Shown here piece after piece: positions 33,507 through 44,939 of a DNA stretch of 64,000 nt. Each line of letters opens with the position of its first letter. Within the stretch, counting starts at the first letter, position 1. The notes under the pieces are model-generated. The model did no database searches, was not told the origin of the DNA, and worked only from the letters and a program-made list of their open reading frames with translations. The stretch is taken from the NCBI RefSeq assembly GCF_000321045.1, contig NZ_HE578949.1:221993-285992 (forward strand), written 5' to 3'. The DNA is from Phytobacter massiliensis JC163 (GTDB lineage Bacteria > Pseudomonadota > Gammaproteobacteria > Enterobacterales > Enterobacteriaceae). The position numbers were made by a program, and so were the translations under genes.

Positions 33507-34085
33507 TTAACGCGCGTTCTGTTTAATGAACTGATGAATGGTAGTGTCCTGAGACATATCGGCGATGGTATCGGTCAGCACGCTGTTAACAGCATTAGCG
33601 ATCTTCTCATTAGACGCCTGCAGCGCACCTTCTACGTTGTAGCTGGCGCGGTAGTTTTTCGTCATCTTATTGCCGTTAGCTGCCGTCGCGATGATAGCGA
33701 TATCCGCTTTGGTGGCGATGTTATAGCGCAGGTTGCCCTGGGAGACATCCGCGTAGAGCTGGTTAACAATAATCTGCAGGTTCACCGCGCCGTTCGGTCC
33801 AATCATGTAGCCGCGTGCGGTCATCTGTTTTTCCAGCACTTCCTGTAACAGGAAACGCAGATCGCGGGTGGCGGTTAAAGTCACCTGCTGGTTATCGCGC
33901 GTCACTTTCGCCAGCGCCTGGTCCGGACGCTGATCGGCGCCGTTGATGCTCACGGTCACGCCCATCAGGCTTGGGTCCTGCTGCGGCAGGGTGATTTTCG
34001 GCGATACGTCAATCGTGCTGGGAGGCGTAGCGCAGCCCGCCAGCATAAAGAGGGCGACGAGAGGGAAGAGAAGTTTTTTTAACAT
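33507..34085 (-). CDS. yajG: YajG family lipoprotein
   Basis: 192-residue predicted lipoprotein: signal peptide MLKKLLFPLVALFMLAGC with lipobox LAGC, then a soluble periplasmic domain ending QDTTIHQFIKQNAR. The protein aligns with E. coli YajG over its full length; the function is unknown. I start at 34085, which gives the signal peptide; the frame is open 17 codons further, but that extension would bury it. It is paired with ampG, which suggests but does not prove a cell-envelope role. Confidence 0.94.
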   Translation of the reverse strand: MLKKLLFPLVALFMLAGCATPPSTIDVSPKITLPQQDPSLMGVTVSINGADQRPDQALAKVTRDNQQVTLTATRDLRFLLQEVLEKQMTARGYMIGPNGAVNLQIIVNQLYADVSQGNLRYNIATKADIAIIATAANGNKMTKNYRASYNVEGALQASNEKIANAVNSVLTDTIADMSQDTTIHQFIKQNAR

Positions 34086-34387
34086 GTTCGGGTTCTCGGT
34101 ATTGCAAACAGGAATTAGAAAAATTGCCGCCATCATAACATTGCCGTCAACAAGAGGAAGTCCTCAAAGCATGTAAATTCATCGTGTTGAGCTTTTTTTG
34201 ACCGCGCGGCCACCAATAGCGGCCCTGGCCTGCATAAATAAGCGCAGCTTTTACCGCAGTTCATACCTTTGACTGAGAAAAGTAGATGAAAGCTAAATTT
34301 TTGTTGTTTTCCTGTTATGAACAGGATAAAAGCGGCTAACATTTAAAGGGATGGGTAGCATCGCAGCGTGGTTGGAGGAGGAATGTC
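34086..34387. promoter_or_regulatory. Divergent yajG-bolA promoter region
   Basis: 302 bases between divergent genes. CGGCTAACA at 34332-34340 resembles the -10 of the sigma-S gearbox promoter bolA1p of E. coli, and GGAGGAGGA just before the bolA ATG is a strong ribosome site. No other element is clear. Confidence 0.45.
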
Positions 34388-34705
34388 ATGATGATACGTG
34401 AGCAGATTGAAGAGAAGTTAAGGGCAGCGTTCGAACCCGTGTTCCTCGAAGTTGTTGATGAAAGCTATCGTCACAATGTACCGGCAGGTTCTGAAAGTCA
34501 TTTTAAAGTCGTACTGGTTAGCGACCGCTTTACCGGCGAGCGTTTTCTGAATCGCCATCGTATGATTTACGGCACGCTGGCAACGGAACTGGCTTCTACC
34601 GTCCATGCGCTGGCGCTGCACACCTACACGATCAAAGAGTGGGCGGGGCTGCAGGATACTATTTTCGCCTCGCCGCCGTGCCGTGGAGCAGGCAGCATCG
34701 CGTAA
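34388..34705 (+). CDS. bolA: BolA transcriptional regulator / Fe-S partner
   Basis: Stationary-phase morphogene; BolA proteins bind DNA and form [2Fe-2S]-bridged complexes with monothiol glutaredoxins. The 105-residue protein is nearly identical to E. coli BolA. It has the class II KH-like fold with [26 protein letters not shown] spanning the conserved core and the histidine of [13 protein letters not shown]. The start [11 protein letters not shown] at 34388 follows GGAGGAGGA. Monocistronic, with its own hairpin terminator. Confidence 0.98.
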   Translation: MMIREQIEEKLRAAFEPVFLEVVDESYRHNVPAGSESHFKVVLVSDRFTGERFLNRHRMIYGTLATELASTVHALALHTYTIKEWAGLQDTIFASPPCRGAGSIA

Positions 34706-34758
34706 AACGCATTTGCATCCGCCTGAGCTTTTCCAGTATGTTGCGTACAGATTATGTA

Positions 34759-34785
34759 AAAACGGCCTGCGGGCCGTTTTGTTTT
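34759..34785 (+). terminator. Terminator after bolA
   Basis: AAAACGGCC (34759-34767) and GGCCGTTTT (34772-34780) with a TGCG loop, followed by GTTTTG. Clear intrinsic terminator. Confidence 0.85.
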
Positions 34786-34873
34786 GTCTGAAATTTGAGC
34801 GAGAAGGGTGTTTTTTAGCTCAAAATAACCGCGGAATTGTGAAAGTTGGCGCAACAATGCGGCATTCCCGTTC

Positions 34874-34902
34874 TCGACTCACTACAGTGATGCCGCTATA
34901 AT
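34874..34902 (+). promoter_or_regulatory. tig promoter
   Basis: TCGACT (34874-34879), 17-base spacer and a perfect TATAAT (34897-34902), giving a start near 34909 and a leader of about 140 bases before the tig ATG. Confidence 0.65.
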
Positions 34903-35039
34903 GCCGCGTCTTATATATGAACGTCTTCGGGATGATTCTGGTGACAGGGAATGTATATCTGATTTGAGAGAGCATCCCGGTTCTGTGAAGTCTGTGACGG
35001 CTTCCAGAGTAGAGTTGACCGAGCACTGTGATTTTTTGA

Positions 35040-36347
<1,308 letters not shown>

Positions 36348-36380
36348 TGCCCTCTTTTTGGTTCAAATAGTAAACAGTAA

Positions 36381-36410
36381 GCCCGTCACCTTCCGGTGAC
36401 GGGCTTTTTT
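36381..36410 (+). terminator. Terminator after tig
   Basis: GCCCGTCACC (36381-36390) and GGTGACGGGC (36395-36404), a perfect 10-bp stem with a TTCC tetraloop followed by six Ts. Confidence 0.95.
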
Positions 36411-36482
36411 ATCGCATTGACGCTATCGGATATGTGCTAAAAGGATGTTTCAGTGTTAGCGTAACAGCAAAAGGTTGTTATG

Positions 36483-36509
36483 CTTGAATTAAGGTGTGGC
36501 TATCCCCAT
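36483..36509 (+). promoter_or_regulatory. Sigma-32 heat-shock promoter of clpP
   Basis: CTTGAA (36483-36488) and CCCCAT (36504-36509) with a 15-base spacer match the sigma-32 consensus. ClpP-ClpX expression is heat-inducible in E. coli through such a promoter. Confidence 0.8.
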
Positions 36510-36634
36510 TAAAGGGAGTAACAACTGTCAACACTCTGGCTGATAATCCGTCTGTGAGGAGGCGTAGTAAGACCTGACTCACTCCAGTACAATCAGTACA
36601 GCAGGTTATTTATTTTTAGATCCAGGAGACGGAA

Positions 36635-37258
36635 ATGTCATACAGCGGCGAACGAGATTCCTTTGCACCCCATATGGCTCTGGTGCCAATGGTTATTGAG
36701 CAGACCTCACGCGGTGAGCGCTCCTTCGATATCTACTCCCGTCTTCTCAAGGAACGCGTTATCTTCATGACTGGTCAGGTGGAAGACCACATGGCTAACC
36801 TGATCGTGGCGCAGATGCTGTTCCTCGAAGCGGAAAACCCGGAAAAAGATATTTACCTGTACATCAACTCACCAGGCGGGGTGATCACCGCCGGGATGTC
36901 GATTTACGACACCATGCAATTTATCAAGCCTGACGTCAGCACCATCTGTATGGGCCAGGCGGCGTCAATGGGCGCATTTTTGCTGACCGCGGGGGCCAAG
37001 GGCAAACGTTTCTGCCTGCCGAACTCTCGTGTCATGATCCACCAGCCGCTGGGCGGTTATCAGGGTCAGGCGACGGACATCGAAATCCACGCCCGCGAAA
37101 TCCTGAAAGTGAAAGGGCGCATGAATGAACTTATGGCGCACCACACGGGTCAATCATTAGAACAGATTGAACGCGATACCGAGCGCGACCGTTTCCTCTC
37201 TGCGAATGAAGCCGTCGAATATGGTCTGGTTGATTCAATCTTGACTCATCGTAATTAA
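36635..37258 (+). CDS. clpP: ATP-dependent Clp protease proteolytic subunit
   Basis: Serine protease that forms a double heptameric barrel and degrades proteins fed by ClpX or ClpA. The 207-residue precursor has a short self-cleaved propeptide ([14 protein letters not shown] then ALVPMVIEQ). The catalytic triad is visible: Ser in [10 protein letters not shown] (Ser111), His in VMIHQPLGG (His136) and Asp in [10 protein letters not shown] (about 185). The start at 36635 follows AGGAGA. clpX begins 125 bases downstream, the usual clpP-clpX unit; a hairpin lies in the gap. Confidence 0.98.
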   Translation: MSYSGERDSFAPHMALVPMVIEQTSRGERSFDIYSRLLKERVIFMTGQVEDHMANLIVAQMLFLEAENPEKDIYLYINSPGGVITAGMSIYDTMQFIKPDVSTICMGQAASMGAFLLTAGAKGKRFCLPNSRVMIHQPLGGYQGQATDIEIHAREILKVKGRMNELMAHHTGQSLEQIERDTERDRFLSANEAVEYGLVDSILTHRN

Positions 37259-37273
37259 TGCTCAGGCCGGACG

Positions 37274-37302
37274 AGTGCCGCTATACTCTATGGAGCGGCA
37301 CT
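37274..37302. other. Inverted repeat in the clpP-clpX gap
   Basis: AGTGCCGCT (37274-37282) and AGCGGCACT (37294-37302), a perfect 9-bp stem with an 11-base loop and no T-tract. It may partly attenuate or protect the clpP message, allowing different clpP and clpX levels. Confidence 0.55.
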
Positions 37303-37383
37303 ACGCTCGCGTAGCGTCTTGCGCCTGGAATGGCATTTGCGTCGTCATCTGCGGCACAAAGAACAGAAAAGAGGTTTTGACTC

Positions 37384-38658
37384 ATGACAGATAAACGCAA
37401 AGATGGTTCGGGCAAACTGTTGTACTGCTCTTTTTGCGGCAAAAGCCAGCATGAAGTGCGCAAGCTGATTGCCGGGCCGTCCGTGTATATCTGCGACGAA
37501 TGTGTCGATCTGTGTAACGACATCATTCGCGAAGAGATTAAAGAAGTTGCGCCGCATCGCGAGCGCAGTGCGCTGCCGACGCCGCACGAAATTCGCCACC
37601 ATCTGGACGATTACGTCATTGGTCAGGAGCAGGCGAAAAAAGTGCTGGCGGTTGCGGTTTACAACCACTACAAACGTCTGCGCAACGGCGACACCAGTAA
37701 TGGCGTAGAGCTGGGCAAAAGTAACATTCTGCTGATCGGCCCGACCGGTTCCGGTAAAACGCTGCTGGCGGAAACCCTGGCGCGCCTGCTGGATGTGCCG
37801 TTTACCATGGCCGACGCCACCACGCTGACCGAAGCCGGCTACGTGGGTGAAGACGTTGAAAACATCATCCAGAAGCTGTTGCAGAAATGCGACTATGATG
37901 TGCAGAAGGCGCAGCGCGGCATCGTCTATATCGATGAAATCGATAAAATTTCGCGTAAATCGGATAATCCGTCTATTACCCGTGACGTTTCCGGCGAGGG
38001 CGTACAGCAGGCGCTGCTGAAACTGATCGAAGGCACCGTTGCCGCCGTTCCGCCGCAGGGCGGGCGTAAACATCCGCAGCAGGAGTTCTTGCAGGTTGAT
38101 ACCTCTAAGATCCTGTTTATTTGCGGCGGTGCATTCGCCGGGCTGGATAAAGTGATTTCCCACCGTGTCGAAACCGGCTCCGGCATCGGCTTTGGCGCGA
38201 CGGTGAAAGGCAAATCCGAAAAAGCGAACGAAGGTGAACTGCTGGCGCAGGTTGAGCCGGAAGATCTGATCAAGTTTGGTCTGATCCCGGAATTTATTGG
38301 TCGTCTGCCGGTGGTCGCCACGCTGAATGAGCTGAGCGAAGAGGCGCTGATCCAGATCCTCAAAGAACCGAAAAACGCGCTGACCAAGCAGTATCAGGCG
38401 CTGTTCAATCTGGAAGGGGTGGATCTGGAGTTCCGTGACGAGGCGCTCAATGCGATTGCGAAGAAAGCCATGTCCCGTAAAACCGGTGCCCGCGGCCTGC
38501 GTTCAATCGTGGAAGCGGCCCTGCTTGATACCATGTATGACCTGCCTTCGCTGGAAGAGGTTGAAAAAGTGGTTATTGATGAGTCCGTCATCGCCGGACA
38601 AAGCAAACCGCTGCTGATTTACGGCAAACCTGAAGCCCAGCAGGCGTCTGGTGAATAA
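37384..38658 (+). CDS. clpX: ClpX unfoldase, ATPase subunit of ClpXP
   Basis: AAA+ hexamer that recognises ssrA-tagged and other substrates, unfolds them and feeds ClpP. The 424-residue protein has an N-terminal zinc domain ([11 protein letters not shown] and ICDECVDLC, about residues 15-41), Walker [13 protein letters not shown] (about 119-130), Walker [11 protein letters not shown] (about 180-189), the RKH loop region, and the IGF loop that docks on ClpP ([10 protein letters not shown] region). The ATG at 37384 lies after a purine-rich AGAAAAGAGG site. A terminator follows. Confidence 0.98.
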   Translation: MTDKRKDGSGKLLYCSFCGKSQHEVRKLIAGPSVYICDECVDLCNDIIREEIKEVAPHRERSALPTPHEIRHHLDDYVIGQEQAKKVLAVAVYNHYKRLRNGDTSNGVELGKSNILLIGPTGSGKTLLAETLARLLDVPFTMADATTLTEAGYVGEDVENIIQKLLQKCDYDVQKAQRGIVYIDEIDKISRKSDNPSITRDVSGEGVQQALLKLIEGTVAAVPPQGGRKHPQQEFLQVDTSKILFICGGAFAGLDKVISHRVETGSGIGFGATVKGKSEKANEGELLAQVEPEDLIKFGLIPEFIGRLPVVATLNELSEEALIQILKEPKNALTKQYQALFNLEGVDLEFRDEALNAIAKKAMSRKTGARGLRSIVEAALLDTMYDLPSLEEVEKVVIDESVIAGQSKPLLIYGKPEAQQASGE

Positions 38659-38689
38659 TTCATCAATTCATACAGGCAGTTAACAAAAA

Positions 38690-38717
38690 AGGGGGGATTT
38701 TATCTCCCCTTTTATTT
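38690..38717 (+). terminator. Terminator after clpX
   Basis: AGGGGGGA (38690-38697) pairs with TCTCCCCT (38703-38710), with one G-T wobble and a 5-base loop, followed by a T-rich run. Confidence 0.85.
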
Positions 38718-38731
38718 TTCCTGATTCCCGC

Positions 38732-38761
38732 CGTTGAATGTGTGGGAAACATCCCCATATA
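38732..38761 (+). promoter_or_regulatory. Sigma-32 heat-shock promoter of lon
   Basis: CGTTGAATG (38732-38740) and CCCCATATA (38753-38761) reproduce the well-studied E. coli lon heat-shock promoter almost base for base, with a 12-base spacer. The lon ATG is about 80 bases downstream. Confidence 0.9.
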
Positions 38762-38841
38762 CTGGATTACATGTTAAGGGTGCGTGTTGCACAGTCACGT
38801 CACCGGATTACCTGGCGGACATTAAACTAAGAGAGAGCTCT

Positions 38842-41196
38842 ATGAATCCTGAGCGTTCTGAACGCATTGAAATCCCCGTATTGCCGTTGCGCGATGTGGT
38901 GGTTTATCCGCACATGGTCATACCCCTGTTTGTAGGGCGGGAAAAATCTATCCGTTGTCTGGAAGCGGCCATGGATCATGATAAAAAAATCATGCTGGTC
39001 GCGCAGAAGGAAGCGTCAACGGATGAGCCGGGTGTAAACGATCTTTTCACCGTCGGGACCGTGGCGTCTATTTTGCAGATGCTCAAACTGCCGGACGGCA
39101 CCGTTAAAGTGCTGGTCGAAGGTTTGCAGCGCGCGCGTATCACCACGCTGTCTGACAACGGCGAGCATTTTAGCGCCAAGGCGGAGTACCTTGACTCACC
39201 GGCTATTGACGAGCGTGAACAGGAAGTGCTGGTGCGTACCGCCATCAGCCAGTTCGAAGGCTACATCAAGCTGAACAAGAAAATCCCGCCGGAAGTCCTG
39301 ACGTCGCTTAATAGCATCGACGATCCGGCGCGCCTGGCGGACACTATCGCGGCCCATATGCCACTCAAACTCGCCGACAAGCAGTCGGTGCTGGAGATGT
39401 CAGACGTCAACGAACGTCTTGAATATCTGATGGCGATGATGGAGTCGGAAATCGATCTGTTGCAGGTTGAGAAGCGCATTCGTAACCGCGTTAAGAAACA
39501 GATGGAGAAATCCCAGCGCGAGTACTATCTGAACGAGCAGATGAAGGCCATTCAGAAAGAGCTCGGCGAGATGGACGACGCGCCGGACGAGAACGAAGCG
39601 CTCAAGCGTAAAATCGACGCCGCGAAGATGCCGAAAGAGGCAAAAGAGAAAGCCGAAGCGGAACTGCAGAAGCTGAAAATGATGTCCCCGATGTCCGCCG
39701 AAGCCACCGTTGTGCGCGGCTACATTGAGTGGATGATTCAGGTTCCGTGGCATGCGCGCAGCAAAGTCAAAAAAGATTTGCGCCAGGCGCAAGAGGTACT
39801 CGATACCGACCATTACGGCCTGGAGCGGGTGAAAGACCGCATCCTTGAGTATCTTGCGGTGCAGAGCCGTATGAACAAGCTGAAAGGGCCGATCCTGTGT
39901 CTGGTGGGGCCGCCGGGGGTAGGTAAAACTTCTCTGGGCCAGTCTATCGCCAAAGCCACAGGGCGTAAGTACATCCGTATGGCGCTGGGCGGCGTGCGTG
40001 ATGAAGCGGAAATTCGTGGTCACCGCCGCACCTATATTGGCTCTATGCCGGGTAAACTGATCCAGAAAATGGCCAAAGTGGGAGTGAAAAACCCGCTGTT
40101 CCTGCTTGATGAGATCGACAAGATGTCTTCGGACATGCGTGGCGATCCGGCTTCCGCACTGCTGGAAGTACTGGACCCGGAACAGAACGTGGCCTTTAGC
40201 GATCACTACCTGGAAGTGGACTACGACCTCAGCGACGTGATGTTTGTGGCGACCTCCAACTCCATGAACATTCCGGCGCCGCTGCTGGACCGTATGGAAG
40301 TGATCCGTCTTTCTGGCTATACCGAAGATGAAAAGCTGAACATCGCCAAACGTCACCTGCTGCCAAAACAGGTTGAGCGTAACGCCCTTAAGCCGAGCGA
40401 GCTGACCGTAGACGACAGCGCCATCATTGGCATTATTCGTTACTACACCCGTGAAGCGGGCGTGCGTAGCCTTGAGCGTGAAATTTCGAAACTGTGCCGT
40501 AAGGCGGTGAAACAGCTGCTGCTGGATCCCTCCCTTAAGCACATCGAAATCAACGGCGATAATCTGCACGACTACCTGGGCGTTCAGCGCTTTGACTATG
40601 GTCGCGCGGACGATGAAAACCGTGTAGGACAGGTGACCGGCCTGGCGTGGACGGAAGTGGGCGGCGACCTGCTGACCATCGAAACCGCCTGCGTACCGGG
40701 TAAAGGTAAACTGACCTATACCGGTTCGCTGGGCGAAGTGATGCAGGAGTCTATCCAGGCGGCGCTGACCGTGGTGCGCGCGCGGGCGGAGAAACTGGGC
40801 ATCAACGCCGATTTCTACGAAAAACGCGACATTCACGTTCACGTACCGGAAGGGGCGACGCCGAAAGACGGCCCGAGCGCAGGTATTGCAATGTGTACCG
40901 CGCTGGTCTCCTGCCTGACCGGCAACCCGGTTCGCGCCGATGTGGCGATGACCGGTGAGATCACCCTGCGTGGTCAGGTGCTGCCGATTGGCGGCCTGAA
41001 AGAAAAACTGCTGGCGGCGCATCGCGGCGGCATCAAAACCGTACTGATTCCGTTCGAGAACAAGCGTGACCTGGAGGAGATCCCGGAGAACGTCATCGCC
41101 GATCTGGATATTCATCCGGTTAAGCGCATTGATGAGGTTCTGACGCTGGCGTTGCAGAATGCGCCGTTTGGCATGCAGGTCGCGACCGCAAAATAG
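38842..41196 (+). CDS. lon: ATP-dependent Lon protease
   Basis: Soluble AAA+ serine protease that removes misfolded proteins and regulators such as SulA and RcsA. It has 784 residues, the E. coli length. Order: N-terminal substrate domain (1-300), coiled coil (about 190-260), AAA+ module with Walker [13 protein letters not shown] (about 356-367) and Walker [10 protein letters not shown], then the protease domain with the Ser-Lys dyad in [11 protein letters not shown] (Ser679) and [14 protein letters not shown] (Lys722). I use [13 protein letters not shown] at 38842, preceded by AGAGAG; a 36-codon upstream extension crosses the promoter and is rejected. Confidence 0.98.
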   Translation: MNPERSERIEIPVLPLRDVVVYPHMVIPLFVGREKSIRCLEAAMDHDKKIMLVAQKEASTDEPGVNDLFTVGTVASILQMLKLPDGTVKVLVEGLQRARITTLSDNGEHFSAKAEYLDSPAIDEREQEVLVRTAISQFEGYIKLNKKIPPEVLTSLNSIDDPARLADTIAAHMPLKLADKQSVLEMSDVNERLEYLMAMMESEIDLLQVEKRIRNRVKKQMEKSQREYYLNEQMKAIQKELGEMDDAPDENEALKRKIDAAKMPKEAKEKAEAELQKLKMMSPMSAEATVVRGYIEWMIQVPWHARSKVKKDLRQAQEVLDTDHYGLERVKDRILEYLAVQSRMNKLKGPILCLVGPPGVGKTSLGQSIAKATGRKYIRMALGGVRDEAEIRGHRRTYIGSMPGKLIQKMAKVGVKNPLFLLDEIDKMSSDMRGDPASALLEVLDPEQNVAFSDHYLEVDYDLSDVMFVATSNSMNIPAPLLDRMEVIRLSGYTEDEKLNIAKRHLLPKQVERNALKPSELTVDDSAIIGIIRYYTREAGVRSLEREISKLCRKAVKQLLLDPSLKHIEINGDNLHDYLGVQRFDYGRADDENRVGQVTGLAWTEVGGDLLTIETACVPGKGKLTYTGSLGEVMQESIQAALTVVRARAEKLGINADFYEKRDIHVHVPEGATPKDGPSAGIAMCTALVSCLTGNPVRADVAMTGEITLRGQVLPIGGLKEKLLAAHRGGIKTVLIPFENKRDLEEIPENVIADLDIHPVKRIDEVLTLALQNAPFGMQVATAK

Positions 41197-41228
41197 TGAC
41201 CTTGCGCAAATAGCGTTGAGAAATACCG

Positions 41229-41265
41229 GGCTGGTAAGGCATTTCGTACTTGCCAGCCTTTTTTT
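41229..41265 (+). terminator. Terminator after lon
   Basis: GGCTGGTAAG (41229-41238) and CTTGCCAGCC (41249-41258) form a stem with one T-G wobble, followed by seven Ts. Confidence 0.9.
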
Positions 41266-41406
41266 GTATAGCTAATTTAGATTGCTGGCGGGTTATGCCA
41301 TCATCAACTGCTGTTGTAAGGGCATGACAGGCCTGATATAACTGCTGCGCGGTCGCACTGTGAAGGATGCAGGTGCGATATAAATTATAAAGAGAGGAAG
41401 AGAAGA

Positions 41407-41679
41407 GTGAATAAATCTCAACTGATAGACAAGATTGCCGCAAATGCTGACATCTCTAAAGCGGCGGCCGGACGTGCGTTAGATGCTTTGATTGCTTCTG
41501 TTACTGAATCTCTGAAAGCTGGGGACGATGTAGCGCTGGTAGGTTTTGGTACTTTTGCTGTAAAAGAGCGTGCTGCCCGTACTGGCCGCAATCCTCAGAC
41601 CGGCAAAGAAATCACCATTGCCGCAGCGAAAGTTCCTGGCTTCCGCGCGGGCAAGGCGCTGAAAGACGCGGTAAACTGA
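41407..41679 (+). CDS. hupB: DNA-binding protein HU-beta
   Basis: Nucleoid protein; forms HU alpha-beta dimers that bend and compact DNA. The 90-residue protein ([19 protein letters not shown] at the start, [20 protein letters not shown] in the DNA-binding arm) has the family signature with the conserved proline at the arm tip. The start codon is GTG at 41407 after AGAGGAAGAGAA, as in E. coli. One substitution (VPGF for VPSF) lies in the conserved tail. Followed by its own terminator. Confidence 0.98.
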   Translation: MNKSQLIDKIAANADISKAAAGRALDALIASVTESLKAGDDVALVGFGTFAVKERAARTGRNPQTGKEITIAAAKVPGFRAGKALKDAVN

Positions 41680-41710
41680 TCGCTTCCCTGAGGAAGGTGG
41701 AAAGTGCAAG

Positions 41711-41736
41711 GGCGCATCGAGAGATGTGCCTTTTTT
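41711..41736 (+). terminator. Terminator after hupB
   Basis: GGCGCATC (41711-41718) pairs with GATGTGCC (41723-41730) across a GAGA loop, then six Ts. Confidence 0.88.
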
Positions 41737-41885
41737 ATTTTTAGCCACTCTTTCTCTGAGTTTCTGTATGTTGTGGGCTGACAATCGCCCCCTTTTCTTG
41801 TCAAAATACGACCTTATACGCAGCGTCGGGAAACTGAGTGACTGCGCGAGAATTACAGTCACCTACAGCGGAGTGTTGTTACACC

Positions 41886-43760
41886 ATGATGGACAATTTA
41901 CGCACGGCAGCTAACAGCATCGTGCTCAAGATCATTTTCGGCATCATTATCGTGTCGTTCATTTTGACCGGCGTCAGTAGCTATCTTATTGGCGGTAACG
42001 ACAACTATGCCGCGAAGGTCAACGGCCAGGAGATTGGGCGCCCGCAGTTCGAAAACGCCGTGGCGAGGGAACGTAATCGCCAGCAGCAGCGTTGGGGCGA
42101 TAAATTCTCTGAGATGGCGGCGAACGAAAATTACATGAATTCCATGCGTCGGGATGTGCTGAATCGTCTCATCGACGAGGCGCTGCTTGACCAGTATGCG
42201 AAGAGCCTTAACCTGGGCATCAGCGATGAACAGGTGAAAAAAGCCATCTTTGCAACCCAGGCGTTCCAGAGTAACGGCAAATTTGATAACGCCCGCTTCA
42301 ACGCCATCGTCAATCAGATGGGCATGAGCGCCGATCAGTATGCTCAGGCGTTGCGCAATCAGATGACCTCCCAGCAGCTGATCAATGCCGTTGCCGGGAC
42401 GGATTTCATGCTGAAAGGTGAAACCGATGAGCTGGTGGCGCTGGTCTCCCAGCAGCGTGTAGTACGCGAAGCGGTGATCGATGTTAACGCTCTGGCGGCC
42501 AAACAGACGGTAAGCGACGAAGAGATCAAGGCGTTCTACGACCAGAACAAAGGCCGCTTTGTCTCTCCTGAGCAGTTCCGCGTGAGCTATATCAAGCTGG
42601 ATGCAGCCTCTATGCAGGACGCGGTAAGCGAGGCAGAAGTGCAGGCTTACTACGATCGGCATAAGGATGAGTTCACCCAGCCGCAGCGCACCCGTTACAG
42701 CGTGATCCAGACCAAAACGGAAAGCGATGCGAAAGCGGTGCTTGACGCGCTGGCGAAAGGTGAAGATTTCGCCACCCTTGCCAAAGAGAAATCCACTGAC
42801 GTTATCTCTGCCCGCAACGGCGGCGATATGGGCTGGCTGGAAGCGACCACCACCCCGGATGAACTGAAAAACGCCGGTCTGAAAGAGAAAGGCCAGCTTT
42901 CCGGCGTGATTAAATCTTCCGTCGGCTTCCTGGTCGTGCGTCTGGATGATATCGAACCGGCAAAAGTCAAACCGCTGAGTGAAGCGCATGATGATATCGC
43001 TGCGAAAGTTAAGCACGAGAAGGCGCTTGATGCCTGGTTCGCGCTGCAGCAGAAAGTCAGCGCGGCGGCCAGCAATGAGAATGATTCTCTGGCGGGTGCT
43101 GAGCAGGCAGCCGGTGTGAAAGCAGTGGAAACGGGCTGGTTTGGTCGTGACAATCTGCCGGAAGAACTTAATTTCAAACCGGTCTCCGAGGCCATTTTCA
43201 ACGGCAGCCTGGTAGGCGTTAACGGTACGCCGGGAAGCAACTCCGACATCATTACCGTCGAGGGCGATCGCGCCTTTGTGCTGCGCGTGAGCGAGCATAA
43301 AGCGGAAGCGATTAAGCCGCTGGCGGAGGTGAAGGATCAGGTCAGCGATATCGTGAAGCACAACAAGGCGCAGCAACAGGCGAAGCTTGATGCGGAAAAA
43401 GTTGTGGCTGAGCTGAAAGCAGGTAAAGGCGACGAAGCGCTGAAAGCCGCTGGCTTGAGTTTTAGCGCGCCGAAAACCCTGCCGCGTACCGCTCAGGATC
43501 CGGTAAGCCTGGCGGCCTTTGCTCTTCCTCTGCCTGCTAAAGACAAGCCGGGTTATGGCGTTGCCAACGATCTGCAGGGTAACGTTGTGGTTCTGGCACT
43601 GGATGAAGTGAAGGCGGGTACGCTGCCGGATGCGCAGAAAGCGCAGCTGGTGCAGGGCATCACGGAAAATAATGCCCAGATCGCCTTCGAGGCGCTGATG
43701 AGCAACCTGCGCAAAGAAGCCGAAATCAAAATTGGCAAAAGCATCGCGCAGGAAGAATAA
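41886..43760 (+). CDS. ppiD: Periplasmic folding chaperone PpiD
   Basis: Inner-membrane-anchored chaperone at the SecYEG exit that assists newly exported outer-membrane and periplasmic proteins. The 624-residue protein has one N-terminal span (about 16-34, LKIIFGIIIVSFILTGVSSY), a SurA-like N-terminal domain, a parvulin-type domain (about 265-360, RTRYSVIQTKTESDAKAVL to VGFLVVRLDDIEPAK) and a long C-terminal domain. The start is MMDNLRTAANS at 41886, the E. coli start; 16 further upstream codons are open but have no family match. Confidence 0.97.
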   Translation: MMDNLRTAANSIVLKIIFGIIIVSFILTGVSSYLIGGNDNYAAKVNGQEIGRPQFENAVARERNRQQQRWGDKFSEMAANENYMNSMRRDVLNRLIDEALLDQYAKSLNLGISDEQVKKAIFATQAFQSNGKFDNARFNAIVNQMGMSADQYAQALRNQMTSQQLINAVAGTDFMLKGETDELVALVSQQRVVREAVIDVNALAAKQTVSDEEIKAFYDQNKGRFVSPEQFRVSYIKLDAASMQDAVSEAEVQAYYDRHKDEFTQPQRTRYSVIQTKTESDAKAVLDALAKGEDFATLAKEKSTDVISARNGGDMGWLEATTTPDELKNAGLKEKGQLSGVIKSSVGFLVVRLDDIEPAKVKPLSEAHDDIAAKVKHEKALDAWFALQQKVSAAASNENDSLAGAEQAAGVKAVETGWFGRDNLPEELNFKPVSEAIFNGSLVGVNGTPGSNSDIITVEGDRAFVLRVSEHKAEAIKPLAEVKDQVSDIVKHNKAQQQAKLDAEKVVAELKAGKGDEALKAAGLSFSAPKTLPRTAQDPVSLAAFALPLPAKDKPGYGVANDLQGNVVVLALDEVKAGTLPDAQKAQLVQGITENNAQIAFEALMSNLRKEAEIKIGKSIAQEE

Positions 43761-43799
43761 CGAGACGCCTCGCACATAAATTGCAACTTACTGCAACTC

Positions 43800-43823
43800 A
43801 AAAGGCCGCTTTCGCGGCCTTTT
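43800..43823. terminator. Terminator after ppiD
   Basis: AAAAGGCCGC (43800-43809) and GCGGCCTTTT (43814-43823), a 10-bp stem with a 4-base loop; symmetric A/T flanks. Confidence 0.9.
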
Positions 43824-43886
43824 CCACATTTGTTATCTGCCGTTTGTGCCCGTTTCTTATCTTGTTTAACGTAGCCTCACTGTTAA

Positions 43887-44285
<399 letters not shown>

Positions 44286-44325
44286 CAGAAAGCGCTTGCG
44301 TAGTCGCAAATCTTTGCCAGACTAG

Positions 44326-44350
44326 AGAGGTCATACCAGTTATGACCTCT
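44326..44350. promoter_or_regulatory. FadR-like operator upstream of fadM
   Basis: AGAGGTCATA and TATGACCTCT form a perfect 10-bp inverted repeat around CCAGT. Read on the minus strand the core AACTGGTATGACCTC fits the FadR pattern (TGGTNNGACNT). fadM is a known FadR target in E. coli, derepressed by long-chain acyl-CoA. Confidence 0.6.
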
Positions 44351-44382
44351 GTTCCTATAACAAAAGAAAAGGTTAATGCGCT

Positions 44383-44790
44383 ATGCAGACTCAAATCAAA
44401 GTTCGTGGTTATCACCTCGATGTCTACCAGCACGTCAACAACGCCCGCTACCTGGAGTTTCTTGAAGAGGCGCGCTGGGACGGGCTGGAGAACAATGAAA
44501 GCTTTCAGTGGATGATGGCGAACAACATCGCGTTTGTGGTCGTTAATATTAATATCAACTATCGCCGCCCCGCCGTGCTGGGGGATCGCCTGACGGTGAC
44601 CAGCCACGTAACGCAGATTAACGGCCGCAGCGGCGTATTAAGCCAGGTCGTTACGCTGGACCCGGAAGGCGAGGTGGTCGCTGACGCGCTGGTAACGTTC
44701 GTCTGTATCGATTTAAAAACGCAAAAGGCGCTGGCGCTGGAAGGCGAGCTCAGGGAAAAGCTGGAGCAAATGATCCGCGAAGAAGCGTAG
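44383..44790 (+). CDS. fadM: Long-chain acyl-CoA thioesterase FadM
   Basis: Hot-dog-fold thioesterase that hydrolyses long-chain acyl-CoA intermediates during fatty-acid oxidation. The 135-residue protein shows the 4HBT-family motif VYQHVNNARYLEFLEEARW (about residues 14-32), where E. coli-type enzymes carry the active-site Asp/Asn region, and NININYRRPAVLGD. The C-terminus is three residues longer than E. coli FadM. The ATG at 44383 follows AAAAGGTTA. Own terminator downstream; FadR-like site upstream. Confidence 0.96.
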   Translation: MQTQIKVRGYHLDVYQHVNNARYLEFLEEARWDGLENNESFQWMMANNIAFVVVNININYRRPAVLGDRLTVTSHVTQINGRSGVLSQVVTLDPEGEVVADALVTFVCIDLKTQKALALEGELREKLEQMIREEA

Positions 44791-44804
44791 TTAAGGTAAA
44801 TAGC

Positions 44805-44831
44805 AAAACGGCAACATTGTTGCCGTTTTTT
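44805..44831 (+). terminator. Terminator after fadM
   Basis: AAAACGGCAAC (44805-44815) and GTTGCCGTTTT (44819-44829) with an ATT loop and a T-tract. Confidence 0.92.
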
Positions 44832-44840
44832 AGTGTTTGC

Positions 44841-44874
44841 ACCCTCTCCTTGTGGGAGAGGGCCGGGGTGAGGG
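44841..44874. repeat. Intergenic palindromic repeat
   Basis: CCCTCTCC (44842-44849) and GGAGAGGG (44855-44862) form a stem, followed by CCGGGGTGAGGGT. This resembles a common intergenic repeat of proteobacteria built on CCCTCTCC...GGAGAGGG...GGGGTGAGGG. Only one copy is in this window, so the assignment relies on familiarity with the motif. Confidence 0.5.
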
Positions 44875-44939
44875 TATCAGGCCGCACGAGCGTCCCGGAT
44901 CGGACCCGAAGCCGCACCCGGGAATCTGAAAGGGCAGCG

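Noticed and set aside
37274-37302. Terminator between clpP and clpX
   Set aside because: The stem is strong but lacks a T-tract, and clpX is normally read through from clpP; kept only as a hairpin.
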